Shown here in pieces: positions 19,158 through 29,223 of a stretch of DNA of 64,000 nt. The DNA comes from Methanobrevibacter millerae (lineage in GTDB: Archaea > Methanobacteriota > Methanobacteria > Methanobacteriales > Methanobacteriaceae), in assembly GCF_001477655.1 (NCBI RefSeq), contig NZ_CP011266.1:2154001-2218000 (forward strand), given 5' to 3'. Position 1 is the stretch's first letter. Each line of letters opens with the position of its first letter. The notes under the pieces were generated by a model. It ran no database searches. It was not told the origin of the DNA and saw only the letters and a program-made list of their open reading frames with translations. The position numbers and the translations under genes are program-made.

Positions 19158-20464
19158 CTAATTTGTTAGTGTAAAAAATTTAACTGATAATTTCATTTTT
19201 ACCTGTTTTTTGAGGACATTTCTTTCAATCCATTTTAAGTCATCGAGTTTGATTTGTGTTACTGCTCCTGCGTATGTTCGGTAAATTCTTTTTATTTTTC
19301 CAGGAAATGTTACTTTGAACAGTAATTCAACAAGATTGTTTGTTTTTGGTATTTTTTTGTCTTTTGTGTATTTTAGTGCCTTATTTATTTTTTTAGAGAG
19401 TGTTTTGATGAAATTTTTTATAATTGGTGGTAATTCTTCTAATTTATCATATAATTGATTAAAGTATTTCATTGCTGTTTTAAAGGATTTTGCACGGAAT
19501 ATTTTCTTTATGGTTCCCTTATATTCTAGGTGTTCTTTGATTTTGGCTTTATATTCTCTTATTTTTTCTTTATTCTCACCTATTTCTCTTTTTAGTTTTT
19601 TTCTTTTTTCGAGGTTGTTTATTGCTTTTTTGTCAGATTTTTTAGGTCTTCCTCTTTTTAAGGGCATTTCGTTTTTTAATTCTTCTATTTTTGCTTCTTT
19701 TTTCTCATTTGCTTTTGTTAGTGATTCTATGCGTCTTTTTTTAGTGTTGATGTATGGATTTAGTTTTACCATTAGGTTTTGCATGATATGGAATGTGCAG
19801 AGTTGGTGTTTTGCATCCAAACTTTCTATTATTTCTGGATATGAACGATAACCATCAGTAATGATAGTTTCTAATTTTATTCCTCCTGTAGATTCTTTTA
19901 AGAATTTTTCAATATATTCTTTGCTGAATTGTTCTTTGCAAATTAAGTTCATCATTGATTATCATCTTAGTATGAATCTCAATTAAGGCTAATCTCACAT
20001 AGATTTTCTTATTAATCTTTATGAATTCTTCATCATAGAATAATAACCACTTGATTTTATATTTAGTTTTTTAATTTGTTTAGTATTTCTTGTTTTTTAT
20101 TATGGATGTATTGTGGTGATAATTCTTTTTCATGAAGATATATGCTTTGTCCGGAGATATTGAGGTTAAACTGTTCGTTTACCATTTCAGTTTTTGATTC
20201 GTATGATGAGCATGTAATTTTCGTACACATTAATCCCTGTTCTTTGATTTCCCCTGCATAATTACAGTATTTATCAATATAATCAGGCAACATTGTTGTC
20301 ATGAATTTTTCCTTATTTTTAGAGGGATATTTGTAAGTTTGCTTATAAATTATGAATTTTTTATTTAATTTATATTCAACTAATCCATTTTTAACGTGTG
20401 TTCGAGCAAAATCCGGATCATACTCTCTATAATCAAAGTAAATGATAAATAATTTTGTATTCAT
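19158..20464 (-). pseudogene. IS-C transposase, frameshifted
   Basis: The N-terminal part (20464-20063) starts MNTKLFIIYFDYREYDPDFA and ends in ISGQSIYLHEKELSPQYI. A frameshift follows at the SGYYS|YDEEFIKINKK motif near 20020, and another near 19960. The rest (19955-19158) has the catalytic TIITDGYRSYPEIIESLDAK, QLCTFHIMQNLM, a Lys/Glu-rich coiled spacer and KIPKTNNLVELLFKVTFPG. The terminal TAG is supplied by the flanking target duplication, because the frame reads out through the inverted repeat. Dead by at least two frameshifts. Confidence 0.85.
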
Positions 20465-20959
20465 TATTTCTGAGAATAAATCAACGATTTTGGGCGAAAT
20501 GGTGTTGCAAATGTAGAGTAAATTTCCCTAACCAAATAAGTAATATTTAAATAAATCTTCAACACAATATATTTCTGTAGGCTGTTTATTTTTTGATTTC
20601 ATATATAATAATTAGCCTACATTCAATTTAAATGTTCCTATAAACTTTAAATTAAAAAATAATACTTAGATAATTGTAGATAAATCAATAACTCGATATT
20701 CATAAAATATACATTGATTTAATTAGTTATGATGGAATATAGTTAATTCTACGAATAATGAGCCATATTTTATGAGTTAATTAAAAATAGATGGTATTTT
20801 ATTCAAGCAAGGATATCATTTAATTGAAGTAAAATCAAATCATTTTGCCCTTATTTTTTATATAACAATTTAATATTAACTTAATAACATATTTAGTTTT
20901 AATAAATAGAATTAAGAAGAAATTAAATTAAATTCATCAGTTAAATTTTTTACACTAAC
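19165..20959 (-). mobile_element. Insertion sequence IS-C (IS-B relative), 7-bp target duplication
   Basis: 1795 bp with 24-bp perfect inverted ends (GTTAGTGTAAAAAATTTAAC...) at 19165-19188 and 20936-20959. The target duplication CTAATTT lies at 19158-19164 and 20960-20966. Its transposase is related to that of the IS-B elements, and the duplication length is the same. The stretch 20465-20935 is non-coding element sequence with no gene seen. Confidence 0.9.
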
Positions 20960-21036
20960 CTAATTTTACTTTAATTTTAAAATTATTAGTTTAAAAATAG
21001 TTAAATACTTTAATAAGTGAGGACAAATAATATTTT

Positions 21037-22120
21037 ATGCCCAATATAAATAAATCTATCCTTAATAGTAATTTAGAATTCATACAACTTAAACTTTTTG
21101 ATTTTTCTAGCGAGAAAATTAATCAAGAAAAAATCATTTCAGAAAGATTAAATAAAGTACCATATTTTGAAAATACTAATTTAAAACTATTTTTAGATAA
21201 AAATAACACTTTTAAATAGGATAATTCAATTTATCCCAATTGTAGATCACATAAAATTATTAAAAAAAATACAATAACTAAAAATAAACAAAATATAAAT
21301 GGAAAAACTACAGAATTTAAAGAACAGCAGCAACGCAAAATGTGGAAAAAAATTTGGAATAAAAAATAATCCATTAATTGAAGAACATGAACAATTTTTA
21401 CAAGAAATTATGATTAAAATTTCATTAATAATAAAAATCAGATATCAATCACTTCGTAAAATAAGTAAATACTTCGAAATATTCCTTGGAATTCGAATAT
21501 CACACCAAACAATCAATTGGTCAGACAAAAATCACGAAGAAAGAATCAACAACAAAGAATTCGAATATTCTGACTATTATTTATATGACGAGCAATTAAG
21601 GCTTAATGGAGTTAAACACTACAAATTAACTATATATGATGCAATACTCAATATTCTAGTCTCAGAACAAATTGTACGCCACAGAATACCTGAAAATACT
21701 AAAAAATTTATTCTAGATTCAACGACAAATAAACCATTTATTTGCTTAACAACCGATTTATTTCCAATGTACCGTAATGTGACATAGGAAATAAAAGTAA
21801 AACATCAATTATGCAAATTTCATCTATTTCAAACAATAAATCATAAATTAAAAGTGTATTTTCGACGAAACCAAATAAATGAAAAATCAAAAGACCATAT
21901 TTACGAAAATGCAAATGAATTGAAAAATTGTTTCAGACAAAATTCAAAACAAGAAACAATCAATCAATTTAACAATATTTACAAAACTACAGAGCAATTC
22001 CCGTCGTATTAAAAGATTTCATTAGAAAACACACAATTATGCACTTTCACAGATAAGTAAAACACTTAAATGATGAAAATATAGAAAAAACATCAAATAA
22101 AGTAACTTATTCTTAATCTT
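21037..22120 (+). pseudogene. ISM1-like transposase of IS-D, degenerate
   Basis: The leader piece MPNINKSILNSNLEFIQLKL (21037-21219) is followed in another frame by 21299-21787 (NPLIEEHEQFLQEIMIKI, GIRISHQTINWS, SDYYLYDEQLRLNGVKHY, CLTTDLFPMYRNV). After a stop, KHQLCKFHLFQTINHKLK continues past 21787 and fades around 22120. The order of zinc ribbon, helix-turn-helix and DDE domain matches the copy at 34011-37099. It is interrupted several times and cannot be functional. Confidence 0.75.
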
Positions 22121-22619
22121 TATTGCATGTTTAAAAGATTTAAACTTGAAGAACAAAAATTATTCTTGTTTCTATCATTTTAAAAGATTTTTATATTCTT
22201 TTACGATTTATTTGAATTTTTATTTGGCATATATATTCAATACCTGTGGGTTTTTCTTCCAATTTCTCTTAAAGACAATCTTCAATCGAAACACACATCA
22301 AAATGAGCCCAAGCAATAATTCACAAATATAGTGAAAAAGAGTCCACAAAATTCCCGGATTACTTTCGAACAAATAATTAAATAAACAACATGTTTAATA
22401 AAAATAACACAAATAAACTTAGGAATCAAATTCATAAGTTCAATGGATAACATACTCCAATTTATATTATAATCTTTTAAACCAAGAATAAACCCCACAA
22501 ATATTAATATCAATGCTGAAAAATTATACTTCATAGTATTTAAGATTAAAGAAAAAAAATGACCAAATAAAATTAAAAAATTGTGACTTCATGCCGCATC
22601 CTCAAAAAATAAAAAAAAG
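22121..22619. other. Intergenic region between IS remnant and glycosyltransferase operon
   Basis: No convincing gene. A 78-codon minus-strand frame (22298-22534) encodes hydrophobic stretches (FSALILIFVGFILGL, CVIFIKHVVYLIIC) but has no ribosome binding site. It may be a fragment of a membrane protein or chance. The region should contain the end of the leftward operon transcript. Confidence 0.35.
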
Positions 22620-24818
22620 TCATTTTTTAAATATATTATTAAAAAATCTTTTATTTAAAAGTTCATTATATTTTTTAAGAAGATACTTATTTCTATCTTC
22701 CAAAACCATAATTTTATTTGATTCATTTGAACTATTGAATTGATTGTATTTAAATGATACATTTAAATTATTATCTTTTTTTGCTAAAATTTTAACAGAA
22801 TTATACAATTCTTTATTCAAATTAATATTATTATCAATTTTTTCAAAGTTTTTTTCTAAATCTTTTGAAAACAAAGCCAAATTACTAATTTCATTTTGGA
22901 TTCTATCAATTTCTTTTAAATAAATATTATTTTCCAAAAATCCCAAATCAACTGAATCATTGCTTAAATTCAATTTATACTCCATTATAGAATTTGAATT
23001 CATAATTGCATTAAAACGTTTCAATGCATTATTTCTTTTTATAATACCAACATATGCATCAGTATTTAAAAAATTCATATCCTCAATTGCTAACTTAACC
23101 ATTTTAAAATAATCTTCAGAATGAGAAGAACTAATATACATTGATAATTGAGTTATTTTAAAAATTGAAAAATCCTCCCTGAATTCATCAAAACAACCCT
23201 CATTTTCAAGAAAATTTTCAACATAATCGATAATTTTGAATATATCTGGAGCATTAGATGCAGTGTTATTAACAGAATTTGGATTAGATAACCTGTAATG
23301 ATAAAAAAATTCTGGAACATAAGAAATTCTTTCTGCCCGAATCATTGATTGAACATGGAATGGTACATCATCAAAAGCAACATTCGTATGAAATCTAAAG
23401 TCATTATATTTATCCAAAAATTCTTTTTTATAAAATTTAGTCCAAGGTGCAAATGAACTCAAAAGAACATGCCTTTTTATAGCCCGATAATTAAATGTAA
23501 AATTATCAAAATCAACATCATTAAAAATTTTTTCAAATTCAAACCCTGGTTCATCATAATTTATAGGTTCACCATCCCTAAAACTAGCTATTTTAAATAT
23601 TACAAAATCGGAATTATTTGAAATTGCATTATCATATAATTTTTCTAATGCATTTGGAGTTAAATAATCATCGGGATCAAAAAAGTAAATATAATCCCCT
23701 TTAGCATTATCCAATGCTTTATTTCTAGCAGCACCACAACCTTGATTTTCTTGATTGATGATTTTAATTCTATCATCATTCTTTGCAAAATCTTCCAACA
23801 TTTTTAAAGAGTTATCCTTAGAACCATCATTAACACAAACTAGTTCAATATCTTTTAATGTTTGATTTAATAAACTATTAATTGATTCATCAAGGAATTC
23901 TTCTGCGTTATATACTGGAATAATTAAGGAAACTTTAATTTTATTGAAAAAAGAATCACAAGCATTTATAATTAATTCATCATCTTTAAAAACATCATGA
24001 ACAATATTTTTAATTTCATTTTTATCTTCAGATGAATTCTCAGGAGATTTAAGATAATAAAATAATTGATTTTTATATTGATTAGATAAATTATCAAAAC
24101 CTGAATTTTGTAATATTTCAAAAACTAACTTAAAGTGTTCAATATAATCATGTTTCTTTCGATGTGTATTTATTTTACCGAAATTATTGCCTGCAGAACG
24201 TAATGCATAAAAATCAACAGGAACCGTAGAAAAATTGTCTAATTTAGATAAAATTTCAGCAAAAAATACTGGATCCTGACCTCTAAGTAAATCAGGAAAT
24301 TTAAAATTATTATCAATTATAAATTCTCTCTTGAAAATATTTTTATAAAAAGAGTAGGGTATACCATAATCTTCAGGTTTTAAAATTTCATGTTTGGAAA
24401 ATCGCCTAAGATTTTTATTAATTATCAATTCACCATTTAAATCTATAACTTTAAGATTAGCAGAAATCATAGAAGTATCATCTTTAATAGCTACATCATA
24501 CATTTGTTCTAATGCGGTTTTATCAATAAACATATCATCAGAATCTAAAAATGCAATATACTCACCATTAGTATGTATCATAGCATTATTTCTTGCAATG
24601 CCTGAACCTTGATTTTCTTGATTAAAAATTTTAATTTTTTCACCATATTTTGATTTATAATTTTTTAAAATTTTTAAAGAATTATCAGTTGATCCATCAT
24701 TAATACATATGACCTCCAAATCTGTTAAAGTTTGATTAAATACACTATCTAATGACTCCCGAATCACTTTTTCATCATTATAAACTGGCATTATAACTGA
24801 AATTTTAATTTGATTCAT
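22620..24818 (-). CDS. Tandem GT2-GT2 glycosyltransferase with coiled-coil tail
   Basis: 732 aa. GT2 domain 1 (residues 1-230) has ISVIMPVYNDEKVIRESLDS, ICINDGSTDNSLKIL and AFLDSDD. GT2 domain 2 (about 295-520) has VSLIIPVYNAEEFLDESINS, CVNDGSKDNSLKML and YFFDPDDYLTP. Each has the nucleotide-binding Asp and a DXD-type motif. The last 200 residues are helical with a coiled coil. It probably adds two successive sugars in a surface glycan. It overlaps the upstream gene (24805-27057) by 14 bases, which indicates translational coupling. It is the last gene of the leftward polymer operon. Confidence 0.9.
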   Translation of the reverse strand: MNQIKISVIMPVYNDEKVIRESLDSVFNQTLTDLEVICINDGSTDNSLKILKNYKSKYGEKIKIFNQENQGSGIARNNAMIHTNGEYIAFLDSDDMFIDKTALEQMYDVAIKDDTSMISANLKVIDLNGELIINKNLRRFSKHEILKPEDYGIPYSFYKNIFKREFIIDNNFKFPDLLRGQDPVFFAEILSKLDNFSTVPVDFYALRSAGNNFGKINTHRKKHDYIEHFKLVFEILQNSGFDNLSNQYKNQLFYYLKSPENSSEDKNEIKNIVHDVFKDDELIINACDSFFNKIKVSLIIPVYNAEEFLDESINSLLNQTLKDIELVCVNDGSKDNSLKMLEDFAKNDDRIKIINQENQGCGAARNKALDNAKGDYIYFFDPDDYLTPNALEKLYDNAISNNSDFVIFKIASFRDGEPINYDEPGFEFEKIFNDVDFDNFTFNYRAIKRHVLLSSFAPWTKFYKKEFLDKYNDFRFHTNVAFDDVPFHVQSMIRAERISYVPEFFYHYRLSNPNSVNNTASNAPDIFKIIDYVENFLENEGCFDEFREDFSIFKITQLSMYISSSHSEDYFKMVKLAIEDMNFLNTDAYVGIIKRNNALKRFNAIMNSNSIMEYKLNLSNDSVDLGFLENNIYLKEIDRIQNEISNLALFSKDLEKNFEKIDNNINLNKELYNSVKILAKKDNNLNVSFKYNQFNSSNESNKIMVLEDRNKYLLKKYNELLNKRFFNNIFKK

Positions 24819-27057
24819 AATAATCCTCCTTTACAGATTTTAAAACATCAGGATAATAATCAATAACCTGTTTAAGTTGTAAATCATTTCCACCATCAAA
24901 ATTTGATGAATATAAAGTTTTTTCATTAATAATATTTAATTCTCTCGCCAAGTTAATATAAGTTAATTGAAACATATTATTTTTCACACATTTTATTTTA
25001 GTTTTATTTAAAATAGCCATAGCCCATACCCAAATATCATCAGCAGTAGGACATAATTTTTCAAATAATTCATTATTACAAACATCCTCATGTAAAGAAT
25101 TCGGTGGAAATAATGATCCCGCACCATTTGTAGAAAGATTAATGAAAGAAGGTTTAGTTTCACCAACATTTAATTCCCAATCATTATAACTTTCAAAAGA
25201 GCCCTCCGTATTTAAAGAAACATTTCTTGATCTCTGGCAAATAATATACTTGGGATTTTTTTTATGCTCATCATACAATAATTCTAACCAATTTTTAGGA
25301 TAAAATAAATCATCATCAGCAGTGACAATCAAATCATTTGGATATTCAGATAATGCTGGAATTAACTTTTTATAGGATTTAACATCTTTACACCACTTAA
25401 TCTTTAAACCAAACTTTTTAAGATTTAAAACATTCGGAGGAATATCATTTTCACCATTAGGAAATTGATCAGAAGCTAACCACAAAACAACTTCATCAGG
25501 TTTAATACTTTGATTAAAAATTGAGAATATGCAATAATGAATATCATATAACCTTTCAGGAAACGAAGTTAATGAAACAATTAATTTTTTATCTCTTTTA
25601 TGAGTTGTAACACCAAATTCATTAAAATTTTTAATTTTAGCATCCAATAACCGTTTATTAATCGATTTATGATAAGGATATACATCTTTATTTATTAAAA
25701 CATTACCTTCATCAATACCATATAAAACAAAATAAAGTAATGGATTTAATTTAGAATTAATAATATTAATGTTAGAACTTTCATAAAATTTCCCATCGAA
25801 TGAAACACTAGGATTTTTACCTTGATTATGGCCTATAGAAAGATAATGTAATAATGGATTAAAATTAAGAGTATAATTATATTTTGACCGATAATATTCA
25901 TAATCAAATAAATCCCATTTTTCAATTAAATCAATACCTTTAAATAATTCATCAATCGAACAATTTTCAAATAATAATCTCAACATAATCAATTGAGAAT
26001 TAATATTTATTAAAGCTTTATTAAAATTGTTTAAATTATCATACAATATTGACAAATTATCAAGAGTTTGTTTTTCATTCTTAATAGATATTGCAATTTT
26101 ACTTGCTTCATGAAAATTTTTATTAGAGATTTCTTTAAATAATGAATTATACTCTTTATGAGGGCGAAGATTATCATTTTTTTCAAATTCAATAAATAAA
26201 AAATTGCAATCCTTTAAAAGATTGACACGATCTTCAAATACCAAATCACTATCAATAAATTGACTAATCCAATAATTTAAACGAGAAAGGCCAACATAAG
26301 TTAATTCCTCACCAACAGACAATAATAAATCATATAATTCAAAATAAGAATCATATAATCCTTTCAAATATGTTTTATTTCTTTCATAACTAACCGATTT
26401 TTCAATAGATGAATTTCGAATAACATACTCAAAAACTGGAAAATCAATGAAAGAAATCCCATGGGCATGTAAAAAATAGTTTGTAGAAAAAACCAAATCT
26501 TCACCAGGCACACCAATAGGAAATTGAATATTATTTTCTAATATTACTGATTTTTTATAAATTTTAGACATTATGGCCGGAGGATATATCAAAATTTTAA
26601 AATCTTCAAAAACATTATTAAGTTTAAAATCCTTTTCAAAGAAAATATGATTATTCTTTATACCATCATCATTTGTAACATAATAACCAGATACCAAATC
26701 CAAATCATTATTATAAATTTCTTGATACAATTTTTCACAAGCATCATGATAAAAAATATCATCCGAATCTAAAAACATTATATAATCAGATGTTGCATTT
26801 TGAATACCCACATTACGGGGTTGACCTCCAAATCCACTATTATCATTTAATAAAATACATTTAACATTATCATACTCAAGAGAATATTGTTTTATAATTT
26901 GTCTGGAGTTATCAGTCGAATAATCATCAACAAATATCAATTCAATATTTTCAAAACCAATAGATTGTTCTTTAATTGAATTAAATGAATCATGAATATA
27001 ATTTTCAGAGTTATAAACTGGAATAATTATGGAAATTAAATATTTTTCACCATACAT
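24805..27057 (-). CDS. Two-domain glycosyltransferase with internal repeat module
   Basis: 750 aa. Residues 1-220 are GT2 (ISIIIPVYNSENYIHDSFNS, FVDDYSTDNSRQII, MFLDSDD). At about 385-470 there are the degenerate repeats seen in the gene at 1-3899 (NPLLHYLSIGHNQGKNPSVS, then NPLLYFVLYGIDEG). Residues about 500-740 form a second GT-A-like domain: LIVSLTSFPERLYDIHYCI, DEVVLWLASDQFP, LIVTADDDLFYPKNWLELLY. The second domain resembles capsule or lipopolysaccharide transferases of the 'SLTSFP' type. Six bases separate it from the upstream gene. Donor and acceptor are unknown. Confidence 0.85.
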   Translation of the reverse strand: MYGEKYLISIIIPVYNSENYIHDSFNSIKEQSIGFENIELIFVDDYSTDNSRQIIKQYSLEYDNVKCILLNDNSGFGGQPRNVGIQNATSDYIMFLDSDDIFYHDACEKLYQEIYNNDLDLVSGYYVTNDDGIKNNHIFFEKDFKLNNVFEDFKILIYPPAIMSKIYKKSVILENNIQFPIGVPGEDLVFSTNYFLHAHGISFIDFPVFEYVIRNSSIEKSVSYERNKTYLKGLYDSYFELYDLLLSVGEELTYVGLSRLNYWISQFIDSDLVFEDRVNLLKDCNFLFIEFEKNDNLRPHKEYNSLFKEISNKNFHEASKIAISIKNEKQTLDNLSILYDNLNNFNKALININSQLIMLRLLFENCSIDELFKGIDLIEKWDLFDYEYYRSKYNYTLNFNPLLHYLSIGHNQGKNPSVSFDGKFYESSNINIINSKLNPLLYFVLYGIDEGNVLINKDVYPYHKSINKRLLDAKIKNFNEFGVTTHKRDKKLIVSLTSFPERLYDIHYCIFSIFNQSIKPDEVVLWLASDQFPNGENDIPPNVLNLKKFGLKIKWCKDVKSYKKLIPALSEYPNDLIVTADDDLFYPKNWLELLYDEHKKNPKYIICQRSRNVSLNTEGSFESYNDWELNVGETKPSFINLSTNGAGSLFPPNSLHEDVCNNELFEKLCPTADDIWVWAMAILNKTKIKCVKNNMFQLTYINLARELNIINEKTLYSSNFDGGNDLQLKQVIDYYPDVLKSVKEDYYESN

Positions 27058-27063
27058 AAAACA

Positions 27064-28392
27064 TCACCTCAATCCACTAATTTTTTTAATGATTTTAGAA
27101 ATAATACTTTCATTTAGTTGATTTTTTAATTCCAAATTTTCATCCATTAAATAATCATTTTGTTGATTAAGATATTTAATCATGTCATTAAGATGCATCA
27201 CCTCATCAGACGAATAATGATTAATTAATTTTTTGTTTGATAAACTTTTTTGTTTATAAAAATTCAAATAATATTCCAATTCTTCTGAATAATTGACTAA
27301 CTGTGAAAAATTATTCTCTAAAATGAACAAATAATCTTTAATTAAATATTTTTCTGAATAAGAAATATCATCCAAATCATCTAATGACACATCACCATTA
27401 TAATTATCTTGCATTAATTTAAATTCTGCATAATTTTCTGAAATCATAGAATGAATATAAAAAACAAGATAATAAAATGAAATTTTATTCAAGTCATGTG
27501 CTGAGATATTTAATGATTTTAAAAATAGTTTAATCTTTTCAAAATATTGTAGTTTAAATTCATCATCTATTTCATTTAATTTACGTTCAAATTCTTTAAA
27601 AGTAAATTCTATAAATTCTAATTTAAATTCATCAAAAAAGTTATTCTCCAATAAAAATTCTTTTATACCACACATCACATCATAAAAAACAATAGCTTCA
27701 CTCGATGATACATATAAAGTTTGAAGTGAATCTTGACCTATCCTATTATAATGATAAAAAATTTTAGGAAAATAGGATATTCTTTTAGCCAACAACATGG
27801 ATTTAACATGAAATTCAACATCATTATACAATTTATGATAAGGAAATTTAATGTTATTTTCAAAAATAAAAGAACTTTTATAAAATTTAGACCATATAAC
27901 CCCAAAATATGCATTTAATACTTTATTTTTGACTAATTTATAATCAAATGATAATGATGAAAAATCTTTATTAGAATCCACACCTAAAAAATGAATTAAA
28001 TCCATTGATTGATTATCTGGTAAATGTCTTACTGCATCAAATAAAACCAAATCAGAATGCAGATTAATGGCTTGATTATATAATTTTTCACAAGTATCCT
28101 TTTCAATCCAATCATCAGAATCTAAAAATAAAACAAAATCTCCAGTAACCTTTTCTAACGCCACATTCCTACTGAAACCTGCACCAGAATTTTCTTGATG
28201 AAAAATTTTAAATCTTTTATCACCATTCGAAAAATCTTTAAGAATTTTAAAAGAATTATCTGTTGACCCATCATCAATACAGATTATCTCTATATCTGAC
28301 AATGTTTGGTTTTTAACAGACATTAAGCAATCAGTTAATAAACTCTCAGAATTATAAACTGGAATAATTATTGAAACTTTAGGATTGTTCAT
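27064..28392 (-). CDS. GT2 glycosyltransferase with C-terminal coiled coil
   Basis: 442 aa. The GT2 catalytic domain covers residues 1-230: VSIIIPVYNSESLLTDCLMS, ICIDDGSTDNSFKIL, FVLFLDSDDWIEKDTC, and SKFYKSSFIFENNI later. Residues 240-442 are helical, ending with a leucine-rich coil (MHLNDMIKYLNQQNDYLM). No transmembrane segment is seen, so it works on the cytoplasmic face. It lies 10 bases below the acyltransferase and 6 above the next transferase, inside one operon. Confidence 0.9.
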   Translation of the reverse strand: MNNPKVSIIIPVYNSESLLTDCLMSVKNQTLSDIEIICIDDGSTDNSFKILKDFSNGDKRFKIFHQENSGAGFSRNVALEKVTGDFVLFLDSDDWIEKDTCEKLYNQAINLHSDLVLFDAVRHLPDNQSMDLIHFLGVDSNKDFSSLSFDYKLVKNKVLNAYFGVIWSKFYKSSFIFENNIKFPYHKLYNDVEFHVKSMLLAKRISYFPKIFYHYNRIGQDSLQTLYVSSSEAIVFYDVMCGIKEFLLENNFFDEFKLEFIEFTFKEFERKLNEIDDEFKLQYFEKIKLFLKSLNISAHDLNKISFYYLVFYIHSMISENYAEFKLMQDNYNGDVSLDDLDDISYSEKYLIKDYLFILENNFSQLVNYSEELEYYLNFYKQKSLSNKKLINHYSSDEVMHLNDMIKYLNQQNDYLMDENLELKNQLNESIISKIIKKISGLR

Positions 28393-28402
28393 TCAAATCA
28401 CA

Positions 28403-29209
28403 TTAAATAGAGAACCTATCATGTTTTTTATTTCGTATAAATAATTTTTCAATAAAATCTAATTTTTCTTCAACTTTAAAGTTAGATAATAATGAAGAAA
28501 CTTTATTAAAGTCCAATGTTTCACCAGGTTTTTGAGAATACACATATATTCCACTCACATACTCATCGACATTTTCGGAGTATTCATTTTCAAAGTTACC
28601 TACATAATCCTTTGTAAAAAATACTTCTTTTTTTAACAAATTAATTGGATTTCCACCATATAAATTATTAGACTCTAACTTAACATAAGATGGCACATAA
28701 GAATAATTATCAATAATAGATCCAGATCCAATATTTACTCCTTTACTCACATAAGACAAATGTCCCAGCCATACATGGTCCCCAATTAAAACACTGCCAC
28801 TATGATTAACTCTTTTTTTAGTATTTATATCATAAACAATATGTGCATCAGAGGTTCTAATATTTGTACCACTACCGATTATACCTTCATCACCAATAAT
28901 TAAATTTTGATGCTCTTGAACATTAATATTAATTGGAGGAGTCAAATTGTTATCCCTACCTATAAAAACAACAGAATTTTGAAAAATATGTAAATTAAAA
29001 GAGTAATTACTATTAGTACTTGATAAATAGATTAAAGAGTTGCTGCCCCCAAATAATATTGAGCAATCAACTAAATTCACATTATTTTCACAATATAATA
29101 CATTTCCAGAACCGTGAAATGTAATTTTTGAACTAGACATATTAGGGTTTCCAGTAATCCTATTCTCTTTTAAAGATGAAAAATCATCAATACTTCTTAC
29201 AATTTCCAT
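28403..29209 (-). CDS. Left-handed beta-helix (hexapeptide) acyltransferase
   Basis: 268 aa from the ATG at 29209 (MEIVRSIDDFSSL); a GTG nine bases upstream is an alternative start. Residues 30-190 are hexapeptide-like turns typical of LbetaH acetyltransferases, with the active-site region IGSGTNIRTSDAHIVYD (candidate catalytic His) and IGDHVWLGHLSYVSKGVNIG, then YGGNPINLLK. The family O- or N-acetylates sugars with acetyl-CoA, so it may decorate the exported polymer. It is placed between the FkbM methyltransferase and GT2 genes of the operon. Confidence 0.85.
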   Translation of the reverse strand: MEIVRSIDDFSSLKENRITGNPNMSSSKITFHGSGNVLYCENNVNLVDCSILFGGSNSLIYLSSTNSNYSFNLHIFQNSVVFIGRDNNLTPPININVQEHQNLIIGDEGIIGSGTNIRTSDAHIVYDINTKKRVNHSGSVLIGDHVWLGHLSYVSKGVNIGSGSIIDNYSYVPSYVKLESNNLYGGNPINLLKKEVFFTKDYVGNFENEYSENVDEYVSGIYVYSQKPGETLDFNKVSSLLSNFKVEEKLDFIEKLFIRNKKHDRFSI

Positions 29210-29223
29210 AATAAACACTTCTT

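Larger units (their letters stand above)
19103..22120 (+). mobile_element. ISM1-like IS remnant (IS-D) split by a second IS
   Basis: The left end near 19103 (GCTTCTTTCAAA ... TTGAAATTT) aligns with the end of the IS at 33896. The leader TTTAAAAATAGTTAAAT just before the transposase also aligns with that copy. Between them lies a complete element at 19165-20959. The right end is not recognised, and 22120 marks where transposase similarity stops. Confidence 0.55.

Noticed and set aside
22298-22534. 78-codon hydrophobic minus-strand ORF as a membrane protein gene.
   Set aside because: No ribosome binding site, no recognisable family, and it lies in IS-flanking DNA. Treated as unproven.
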